DNA of 64,000 nt from Patella vulgata. Taxonomy: Eukaryota > Mollusca > Gastropoda > Patellidae. The stretch covers positions 76,596,767 through 76,660,766 of the forward strand of contig NC_065882.2 of assembly GCF_932274485.2 (NCBI RefSeq). Reading direction: 5' to 3'. The translations under genes and the position numbers were made by a program. The notes under the pieces were generated by a model. The model saw nothing but the letters and a program-made list of their open reading frames with translations, was not told the origin of the DNA and ran no database searches. Below, in pieces: positions 55,530 to 64,000 of the stretch; within the stretch, counting starts at the first letter, position 1; every line of letters starts with the position of its first letter.

Positions 55530-56682
55530 TATTTACTAAATACCTTTCAACATATATCGTTATTTGCACCTTTCAGCATTCCTGTACAGCGGTATGAGTT
55601 CTTGTTTAATATCTGTATCTGTAATAACTTATACAAGAATTCTTGTGGTGTAGTAACATGAAACAAAACATCCATGGCAATCTCCGAAAAAAATATTACA
55701 AAAAAACCTACACTTAAATGTCAAAAAAACACATGTGTTTAATACTGATGTAAGTAATTATAGGTGGTGTATAAAGAAACAGTTTCCCCGTGTAGATAAG
55801 TAAAAATATATCTTATATCTATTACTACCTATAGGTACAGTAAAGGTTATAATAATGATTGGTTGTATTTCATACTTGAATGGTTATCAATAGTATAACT
55901 ACCAGATTATACCGGAAATCATCATATACCACATCACGTGGTATTGGTATTTCACATCCTGGCACTGATACCCTGTTTCTGTAGAATGTTATTTACAAGA
56001 CTTTCAATCTGCCAATAATGTCAAAAACCACGTCTAACCACTACAAAGCTAATTTGTAGAAAGAGAATTTGGGTCAAGATTTCGCGTTTGTGATACGTGA
56101 AAATTGCATTTTGATCGTGCTTTAACAGAAATAAGATGGCAGTCGCTGTAGGTGGTTCAATGGTTTTGTTTTTAGTGCTTCCATGATGAAACCATCAGCA
56201 TCAAATACAATTTCCTGTTCTTTATTACCACATTGATATTAAAATAACCCATATTTCTGTAGGAAAAAAACCACGCCGATTTATTTTAGATTATTCATCT
56301 AAGGTCGGGTGAAGGCCAATCTAATTAAATTAGGTATTTTCTATTTTAATTCGTTGTGTCAGTTTACGTTGATCTGTTTATAGGAAGTAGGGTTTGGGCC
56401 GTTTTGATTGGTTAAAATAATACTTGCCTAATTGATACAGTTAGGTATATTTACCTTATATGTATAGCCAACCGTTTGAAAGTTAGACCTTACATTTCGT
56501 TTCGTTTCTTTTATATTTCGTCTTGTGTTTAACCGTCATAATACGTTTAGATCTAAGGATATGTTTGGTCACAGAACACAATAGATTCCTCCCTTGACTT
56601 TAATGGTTTATTCTCGTCTCTTTTGATCGCTTTATAGCACCGGTGGAGCAAAATTTTGCAACGTCTTGTTCAAAAACATATA
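55530..56682. other. Intergenic, nothing recognised
   Basis: No gene. ATTTCGTTTCGTTTCTTTTA near 56493 resembles an M1 arm but has no second end. Confidence 0.35.
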
Positions 56683-57022
56683 GGGGATCACGTGGCTAAA
56701 TGGGTAAGACCCTGGCTCGCTAGCCTGGAGGTCAAGTGTTCAATCCCTGCATTGGCCGAGAAAGTTTCATCCAGATTTTCCGGCGTGGTTTCCTCTCGTC
56801 AGTGATGCAGAACGGAGGGCCGAAAAAGCGAGGTCCCGTGTACATATTGGCATGCACGGAAAATATCCCTTGGCAGTTGGAATTCGATATAAAGGTAGGC
56901 CGTAGCACCGCTGCCCGGGAAAAATTTCCCACATAGCACACTGTATGGCGTATGCCTGTCTTCATTAGCCCAGTTTAGGAGCAGAACAGTAGGACGTTAA
57001 AACCAATTTCATTCCCTTTCAT
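56683..57022 (+). mobile_element. SINE S2, full span, 14-bp TSD, internal deletion
   Basis: TTCAAAAACATATA at 56669-56682 and 57023-57036, perfect. Head GGGGATCACGTGGCTAAATG. About 35 bp missing between GGAGGGCC and GAAAAAGCGAGG. Confidence 0.95.
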
Positions 57023-57205
57023 TTCAAAAACATATACTTATGTGGTTCACCATGGAAATCTTGAGAGACACAAAACGAACAATTAACAGTTAATCGCCCT
57101 ACATTTCAAAATAACAAACCTTCCGCCAAATAAATTCATTCACCAACACCTGACACAAAACGTAAATTCAAGCCTCTTTTCTTCTTCACCAATAGGTAAA
57201 TAAAA

Positions 57206-57469
57206 GAGGGAGAGACAGAAATGGGTCTAATGTCCACTCGACACAAACTAGGTCATTTCGGGACTAACATATGGTTTAATTTTATTTCAATAATTCGCTT
57301 GCGCGTAGGGATCTTTAACAGTAGGAGGAAACAGGAGGACCCGAGAAAACACACGAGGTTGGACAGACGACTCTACTCCTTGTCACGTACAACCGGGGAT
57401 TCGAAACCACTCAATGACAGGCCTTATGATACAGCGCGCACGTGCTAACCATTCGCCCCCCCCCCCCCC
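57206..57469 (-). mobile_element. SINE S1 with C14 head, 12-bp TSD
   Basis: AGGTAAATAAAA at 57194-57205 and 57470-57481, perfect. The head end CTAACCATTCG runs straight into 14 C (57456-57469), which touches the TSD. On the SINE sense strand this is a 5' poly-G. Confidence 0.95.
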
Positions 57470-57738
57470 AGGTAAATAAAAATCGCCATGCAAAAGTACT
57501 ATAAACAGAATGAAACTCATCCGTCGTCCCAAATTAGGGTTTTTAATGGTGGTCTGAATCCATGTGTTTTTGTTTTTTTTTAATTTCCATCAAGTCCGTG
57601 AAATTAACGCTTTGTCCAGGTAGTAAATAGTGTACTATATATGAGTACAGGTAGACGAAATTATAAACCTGAATCGCAATAGATATCTATACTTTTAATT
57701 GTATATTGACAGAACTAAATGTATTTGATGTCGGTTAA

Positions 57739-58244
57739 AATAAAGTTTTGAATTTTGGTTGATGTGTTATGTCGATAATTAATAGGGAAAGTTCTATGGG
57801 AGATTGGATAACGAGTTGACAGGTCTCACTATAATAGTTAAAAACTACATAATGTAAAGGCAATTTGCTGAAAATTTCATTCAAATTGATCCACTATGAA
57901 CCGAGAACAAATCGATTGAATTTCCGCCTAGCCTTGATTATCATTACTGAAGTCAGTACGATAAACAGCATAGTTTCGATTATCCATTTAATCGTTAAAT
58001 CGTGAAGGAAAGTTATGCAGTAAATCGACTCACAATCCACTAAAGGTCACAGGCTAGCGATGCCATCTAGAGTTGATTATGGTCTGGATAGGTTAATTAA
58101 TGTCAAATTAATAATTTAGATAACATTTCAGGCCTAAAGAAAGACATTCAATAGACAGATTTAGCTCTTTCATAATGTATATTTAAAATAAAGTATTGAA
58201 GTTTGGTTGATGTGTTATGTTGATAAGTAATGGGGAAAGTTCTA
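57739..58244 (+). repeat. ~58-bp direct repeats around a MITE M2
   Basis: AATAAAGTTTTGAATTTTGG to GGGGAAAGTTCTA-like sequence occurs at 57739-57796 and 58187-58244, one on each side of the M2 copy. Confidence 0.8.
57797..58182 (+). mobile_element. MITE M2 between direct repeats
   Basis: TGGGAGATTGGATAACGAG to TTTCATAATGTATAT followed by TTAA. The first ~10 bp of the left terminal repeat are replaced by the flanking direct repeat. Interior matches the copy at 38566. Confidence 0.8.
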
Positions 58245-58412
58245 AGCGATTGAGTTTATATAAATTTGAAAGAATATCCATAAAAATTATGCTTGTTTAC
58301 TTATCTTAGTTTTAATTTAAGCTGACTGTGCGTTGACCGTGCCAACCAAACACTGGACTATAAAAATGATAGATCTTATAGTCCAACTAAGTAGATCTTA
58401 CAGTCCACCTTG

Positions 58413-58704
58413 GGGGGGTTGGGGGGTTGGGGTGGCGTTGGGGGGTTGGGGTGGCATTGTGGTCTAGAGCGTCGCGCTTCGACCTCTAGCTGGCCGGTCA
58501 CCTCTGGCTTACGGTTGTGGTTTCAATTCCTTGGGTGAGCGTATGTGGCTTGGAGATATTGGCGCCTTCTCAACCTCTTGGTTTTACTCCGGGTACTCCG
58601 GTTTCCTCTCACAAGAAAGATCCCTGCGCGTGCGCTAAGATAATGAAAATAAACTTGTCTGCGATATCACCTTCGGTGGAAGCGGACGTTAAACACTAAG
58701 AACA
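58413..58704 (+). mobile_element. SINE S3, single full copy, 11-bp TSD
   Basis: AGTCCACCTTG at 58402-58412 and 58705-58715. A G-rich 5' tract (GGGGGGTTGGGGGGTTGGGG-type, 58413-58455) precedes the head TGTGGTCTAGAGCGTCGCG (A-box-like) and GTGGTTTCAATTCC (B-box-like). The central domain CAACCTCTTGGTTTTACTCC to GATAATGAAAATAAAC matches S1. The tail is GGAAGCGGACGTTAAACAC. Confidence 0.9.
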
Positions 58705-58715
58705 AGTCCACCTTG

Positions 58716-59585
58716 TGATAGCCATAATAGAAAGACAGTCTCGATGACCGCCTCGAATTGGCTTTATGTGTGCCTTGACCATGGCAACCCAAAATTGCAA
58801 CTATATACTATGACGTTGGAATGGTAGTCCTTAACGTCGACCTTGCGATGGCCACAAAAATAGAGTTGCGATGATCGCCTCAAATGTTATGGTGATGTGG
58901 GAATTGGCTTTATCTATACACGTAAATAAACCAAATTAAATCCATCAGTCTCAAGAATGTTTTTTTTTATCCAAATCAAAAGAGATTTAAATTTTACCAT
59001 TTAGGCAAACAGTACATGACAGTTTCACGAAAGGCAACCCTAAAGGTCTACTTCAGAGTTTCATTTATCATAGGAATTCATTATCTTTCCGATGCACTCT
59101 TGCCAAGATGGCATAAACGAAATTACCGAAAGACAGATCAAGATAATACGAGTGCTTTGACTTTCAGATGGCGAATCGAATAACAGGATTCTATTTTTAA
59201 TTTATAGTAACGAAAGACAAGCATCGCCTTCCAGACACTCCTCGACTCTATAGTATCAATGTACTGTTCAGGGTTATAAAGAAACTTATGAAAGATCATA
59301 GAGTATGTAGTTAAAATTAATAGGTATTGGCACACATGCGAAGTACCTTTTTTTAAAACAAGAAATGTACTAGTTATAAAGTCAAAGAAGTTAATTACTT
59401 TACAATTATTTTACGCAATAAGCAAACGTATTATATAGCCATAAATATTAATTTATTTTTCCAACTCATTGACTTTTTCGTTTTTTTTTTCTGCATGATC
59501 GTTTTTCGCCAGATCTAAAGATTATGAAAGAAAAGAAAAAGTATTAAACTGAGTTACTCTTTTACACTTTAGGAAGGAAGCAATG
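58716..59585. other. Intergenic, nothing recognised
   Basis: No gene. CTTGNGATGGCCA-like words near 58712 and 58843 suggest a faint duplication. Confidence 0.3.
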
Positions 59586-59589
59586 AGTT

Positions 59590-59880
59590 TCCCATGATTT
59601 TACAGCGTGATATCCCCTTGTCAATGGTGGAGGGCGGAAGGTCGAACACGAAAAAGCGTCTAGTCGTCCGGATGGGCCAAACACCCGAGGTCAAGTGTAC
59701 ACGTTGGCGTTCACTAAACAGTAACACCTGGCAGACGGATTTCTAAATTAAAAGTCCGTAGCGCCACTGTCCGGGCAAATTGACCCTCTTGTTGACCCTC
59801 ACAGCACACTGCATGGCGTATGTCTGTCTTTATTGTACCGGGTGGAGCAGAAAAGTTGGACGTTAAACCCCATATCATTC
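59590..59880 (+). mobile_element. SINE S2, old copy
   Basis: CCCCTTGTCAATGGTGGAGG, GTCTAGTCGTCCGGATGGG, GCGCCACTGTCCGGGCAAAT, TGGACGTTAAACCCCATATC. Head lost. Confidence 0.75.
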
Positions 59881-60102
59881 ATACTTTATGATACCTAGTA
59901 TTATAAATGAACAGTGAAGACTATGGGTGTAATGTATAAACCATTGTTTAGGTTGTTAGACCGTAAACCCGCCTACAGTATTAACCACCTACATATATCT
60001 TCATCTTCATGTTGTCTTTCTTCCCCGCTCTCTCTAAACAGATTTGTGATGTTTAGCTCACAATATAAACTTGAAGATTATAGGATTGTCTGGTGCCTTT
60101 AC

Positions 60103-60499
60103 AGATACATTATGCAAGAGCTGAATCTGACAACTGAAGGTCTTTCTTTAGCCTAAAATGTTATCTAAATTATTAATTAGACATTAATTAACTTATCCAG
60201 ACCACAATCAACTCTCGGTGCCATCGCTAGCCTGTGACATTAACTGGATTAAGATCCGATTTGCTGCTCAACTTTCATTCATGATTAAATCATGAAATGG
60301 ATAATCGAGACTATGTTTTTTGATCGTAGCGACTTTAGTAATGATGATCGAGGCTAGGTCGAAAATTCAATCGCTAAATTCTCGGTTCAGAGTGGATTAA
60401 TTTGACTGTAATTTTCAGCAAATTCCCTTTACATTATCTAGTTTTTAACTATTGTAGTGAGAACTGTCAGTTCTTTATCTAATCTCCCATAATGTATCT
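60103..60499 (-). mobile_element. MITE M2, complete
   Basis: Ends AGATACATTATGCAAGAGC and CCCATAATGTATCT. Full 397-bp copy; the outer TTAA is altered (TTAC / AACT). Confidence 0.88.
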
Positions 60500-60849
60500 A
60501 ACTGATCGTGTATTCCTTTTAACGTGTTGGCGGACCAATGTCTACTACCCCCACCCCAACCCCTCCTTCGCGAACCTGTTACCATTCAGATTACGTAGGT
60601 ATTGATTTCCGTTGATGTTCTTCTCTGCCTTGTATATTGGCCTCTTGAGTTTTAATTTTGACAGACCAGACAGATATATGTGTAGTTTTATACATAAATG
60701 TTTACCATGTGTTGTTTTTCGTTAATTTTTCTCCTGCTTTTCTAGAGACCTCTTGAGTTTTCATTTTGACAAACCAGACACTTTACAAATCTATTTGCAG
60801 TTTTATACATAAATGTTTATTATGTCGGTAAATCACCCGAACCGAAATA

Positions 60850-61140
60850 AAATGAAATGAGGTTTAACATCCTACTTTTCTGCACCAATCTGGCTAATGA
60901 AGACAGGATATACACCCTGGGGTGGGTTATACGGGTAATTTAACCCTGGCAGTGGTGTTTCTGTTAAGTGTTATTCTCTCATGTGCACGACAACGTGTAC
61001 GTACACGGGACCTTAGTTTTTTTTTTAACCCATCCGAACACCTTCCAGACAAGGGGGAATCCACGCTGATAATTCACGGTTTACTCTCTCGGCTGACACT
61101 GAGATTGAAACCCCGGACCTCCGTATAGTGAATCGATGCT
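60850..61140 (-). mobile_element. SINE S2, old copy
   Basis: AATGAGGTTTAACATCCTAC, CTGGCTAATGAAGACAGG, ATGTGCACGACAACGTG, GACCTCCGTATAGTGAATCG. Confidence 0.7.
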
Positions 61141-61161
61141 CATTCCGCGGATGTTTGGTGC

Positions 61162-61382
61162 GATGGGGTCGGTGACCGAATGGTTAACGTGCGCGTTGGA
61201 TCATAAGGTCTGTCATTGAGTCAAGCCGCGTCCATCTTCGTGGGTTTTATCCGGGTCCCCGGTTTCCCCTACGTGAAACGAATTATTGGAATAAACTGAA
61301 CCATATGTTAGTCCCAAATTGACCTAGTTTGTGACGAGTAGACGTTACCCCCCTCCTCCCCCCCTCTCTGTCTCTCTCTCTA
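61162..61382 (+). mobile_element. SINE S1, shortened copy
   Basis: GTGACCGAATGGTTAACGTG (A box), then a jump over the B box to CGTGGGTTTTATCCGGGTCC, AACCATATGTTAGTCCC and GACGTTACCCCCC followed by CT. Another GTTACCCC-type tail. Confidence 0.8.
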
Positions 61383-61515
61383 AATTTAATAATGCATTAT
61401 CTTGGATAATGACATGTAAAATGAAACTGTTTATATATTTGTATTTAGAATTATGTTCCTTATATTCCTTTTCTTCTGTTGTGAAATAATCATGATCTAT
61501 ATTCTATTTACCTGT

Positions 61516-61715
61516 CGGATAGGACGAAAAACCAAAGTTCCGTGTATACAATGGCGTGCACGTAACAGATCCCTTGGCAATTGGATTTCGATATAAGAGT
61601 AGGCCATAATGCCGCTGCCCGGGCAAAATTTTCCTCATAGCACACTGTATGGCGTATATCCGTCTTCATTAGCCCAGTGGGAGCAAAACAATAGGACGCT
61701 AAACCCCATTTCATT
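61516..61715 (+). mobile_element. SINE S2, 5'-truncated, 14-bp TSD
   Basis: TTCTATTTACCTGT (61502-61515) and TTCTATGTACCTGT (61716-61729). Begins within CGGATAGGACGAAAAACC. Confidence 0.92.
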
Positions 61716-61754
61716 TTCTATGTACCTGTGTTGACTATAGCAAGAGATTTGCTT

Positions 61755-62270
61755 TACCTTGTGTAGTACTATCGGACTTCTTTTCTTGTTGTGTTTGTTT
61801 CTTCGTGATCGTAACAAGACTACAGCATCAATGGTTCTTACAACTTTATTGCTAAGCTGTAATGACTTTGAAGGTTCCTCGTTCTCAATAATAATGGCTG
61901 CTAGGAATTTCTGAATGAGCTCTGATCCATCTCGCTCTAAACGCTAATTTATACCCCCTAATTTCTGCAGGTCTTCGATAGCCTTGACGTTAATTTAATT
62001 TCCATCCCAAATATGGAATAAACCTCTTTATTTCACACGACTAAAGGAGGAGACATTACCTTATTTGGTCTATCAACCATAGGTCAATTAACAGCCAGAA
62101 TTTGATGGATATTTTGACAATAGTTATGATTTTACCAAAATATCACTTTTTTATGTATAACTATATATTCACGTTCATTAAGTACGTGTGATTTGACTCT
62201 ATAGACAGAGTGAAGAAATAATTTTGCAAAGAACCAAATTTGTCTTAAGGACCAAATTGTTACACTTGTG
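61755..62270 (-). repeat. Long dispersed repeat R3, copy 2
   Basis: Reverse complement of 46180-46683, sharing TAATTTCTGCAGGTCTTCGA, TATACCCCCTAATTTCTGC and TGGTCTATCAACCATAGGTC-like blocks. Confidence 0.8.
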
Positions 62271-63046
62271 ATAAAATAAACTAAACGATTAGGAATCCAG
62301 AGTAACAGTAAAAGCCGAGGATTGTCAATGCGTGTAAGGAAATAAAACTGAATTAACTAATTCAGGCTGTTTTCATTTCAATTGGATATGGCTACAAAAG
62401 GAAATATGATACGTTTTGTCATTATATGTCGGCATTTGGAAACGATTAAAAGCATTGAACGTGTAGATATAGTGTTTTAAAATGGGACGATTTTTTGGTT
62501 ATAAAATAATTTGTCATTTTAGTTAAATTAGATGGGTTAGCGTGTTTTGCGGGGTGATATGTCTTTAATGGAAAATATGAACTAATCTGTGATTAGGCAC
62601 AATCTATAGTATTATTTGTGATTGTTTGTTTGTTTGTCTGTTCTGGGTTGACCGCTGCAGTAGGACTGTCCTGAGGCTGACATTTGGTGTATAGGGGTAA
62701 TTCGCCTGGTGGCGATGAACTACCTCTTCCGGTGTCGTAGTTGTGCTACTTCCGGTTCATAGCTATACTCCTGCTACGCCGGCGCATCCCCGGTTCATGG
62801 TGCCGCTATACCCGTGCCACGTCGAGTCATCCGCTAGTATTCTGATAGAGTGAAAATAACAAAATTACACGATACGCCGTAATATGCTTCAAATATATCA
62901 AGAAGCATTACGACGTTTTCACGCAATTCTGTTATCATCACTATGTTACAATATAATATAAAGAAGCATGTAATTCTGTTATCGTCTGTGATTAGTTCAC
63001 ACTGTAACTTGCTGGAACCCGTATCATCTGGTAACACAGAATATGC
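62271..63046. other. Intergenic, GC-rich patch
   Basis: 62640-62830 is GC-rich with CTTCCGGTGTCGTAGTTGTG and TACTTCCGGTTCATAGC, possibly an old repeat. No gene was recognised. Confidence 0.3.
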
Positions 63047-63047
63047 A

Positions 63048-63524
63048 CCCGATTAGATTTTATTACATACTTCGAGAAGGTATTTGTTGAGTAATAAAAC
63101 CTTCTAGTAGTTTATCGAGGGCTGGCCGTCCTTACCGCACGGTACAAATATTATCACCACTAGAAGCAACAAATTCCAGAACAAGCCAGAACTCATACCA
63201 AAATGGCCGCTTTATACAAATGAGTATTTAGGGGAATACTAACCCGAACCCTAACCCTAACCCTTTTAAGAGAAGTAAAAACTAAATTAGACCCAAGTTC
63301 AGTCTTTTAAAAAGGGTTAGGGTTTGGGTTAGTTATCCCCAAAATTCTCATTTATATAAAGCAGTCATTTTGGACTCCGGAAGCACCCGAACCTCGATAA
63401 ACTACTAGAAGGTTTTATTTGTACCGTGCGGTAAGGACGGCCAGCCCTCGATAAACTACTAGAAGGTTTTATTACTCAACAAATACTTTCTCGAAGTATG
63501 TAATAAAATCTAATCGGGTGGAAT
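63048..63524. mobile_element. Foldback element with ~230-bp arms
   Basis: Left arm from CACCCGATTAGATTTTATTA, right arm ending TAATAAAATCTAATCGGGTG, nearly identical over the outer ~105 bp and similar further in. Near the centre both arms carry telomere-like words (ACCCTAACCCTAACCC and, reversed, AAGGGTTAGGGTTTGGG). The right arm has an extra ~40-bp repeat of AAACTACTAGAAGGTTTTAT. GAATAT flanks both ends (possible TSD). Confidence 0.85.
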
Positions 63525-64000
63525 ATTAAGATAAAGTACAAAGCCATTTAACCTATTTATACCTACGAAAGCCCCGTGGAAATTCTCCTCTCGGCTGCAA
63601 TTAGTCTATAAATGGAACGAGTTCATTTTGGTCATTGCCTCGTCAGATTTAGTAATTTGATTTGATTGCAATCGCTGACTTACCAAATATGGCCGTATTT
63701 TATTCATATAAAGCGCTAGACCATGTCGGAACAAGGTCGGATCTTAATAACATCTCTAAGAACCAGACCCTAGAGATGGAAACTGAAAACATTGTTTATG
63801 AATAAATTAACGGTTGTTATGCATTATCGAATGTAAGTAAATTACTTCTTGTCAAAAGAAAGCCCAGAACTGTCAAGATTGTTTCAAGATTTAGAGAAGT
63901 TGTCTTGACCTGATACTGTTTAGCTCACTGTTGTGTTTGTGGATGTCCTCTTGGTGTTTGTAAAATATGTTATTCTAGGCGACGGCGTTATTTAGTTTCG
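63525..64000. other. Intergenic, nothing recognised
   Basis: AT-rich to the end of the window, no gene. Confidence 0.3.

Noticed and set aside
63235-63330. A chromosome end or true interstitial telomere
   Set aside because: Only two or three CCCTAA words occur, inside a foldback element; the same holds for the M3 cores and the 48-bp minisatellite.
1-64000. Retroviral, LTR or Polinton remains
   Set aside because: I looked for paired long direct repeats, capsid, protease, integrase and viral polymerase motifs and recognised none.

Overview
This window looks like repeat-rich, AT-rich, intergenic DNA from an animal nuclear genome. A lophotrochozoan, probably a marine mollusc, is the best guess. 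That guess rests on the kinds of repeats: tRNA-derived SINEs ending in GGACGTTAAAC plus a microsatellite, many short inverted-repeat elements, and the widespread 'gtttcatcaaaattggat / gtgacctctaga' tandem repeat. I found no host protein gene, true tRNA, rRNA, CRISPR array or operon. The coding remains I could recognise all belong to transposons.

Layout. 0.5-2 kb holds a decayed Crypton-type tyrosine recombinase gene with a clear GT-AG intron. 3-11.3 kb is a mosaic of SINEs and inverted-repeat elements, including a SINE inside a 9-bp-TSD MITE. 12.57-15.6 kb is a 3.0-kb 5'-truncated LINE on the minus strand (endonuclease end, reverse transcriptase, zinc-knuckle-like C-terminus) with a perfect 12-bp target duplication. 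16-23 kb has minisatellites, a TA-flanked inverted-repeat element and two inverted arrays of a ~147-bp satellite. 24-26.6 kb has tandem duplications of 130-190 bp units. 27-46 kb is dense in SINEs and MITEs, with a textbook hAT MITE (8-bp TSD), a PIF/Harbinger-like element hosting a SINE, and a triple nest near 40 kb. 45-50 kb has several minisatellites, one with CCCTAACCC motifs. 50.4 kb holds the 3' end of a second LINE type. 51-62 kb has more SINEs and MITEs. 63 kb holds a large foldback element.

Family names used here are local labels. S1: tRNA-Ser-like SINE with a (CT)n tail. S2: tRNA-derived SINE with an (ATTTC)n tail. S3 and S4: single copies of two further SINE types. M1: MITE with 9-bp TSD. 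M2: TTAA-flanked MITE of about 400 bp. M3: ~180-bp MITE with ~10-bp TSD and TTAGGG-like core. M4: MITE ending GGACAGACGAGCG. M5: TAA-flanked MITE.

The most interesting patterns are: poly-G tracts at the 5' ends of inserted SINEs, inside the target duplications; an ~85-bp central domain shared by S1 and S3 and a 3' motif shared by three SINE types; the Crypton intron; a small 162-bp retroposon-like insert whose tail motif recurs twice more; and telomere-like motifs inside two unrelated inverted-repeat elements. I did not find a convincing new multi-gene system.
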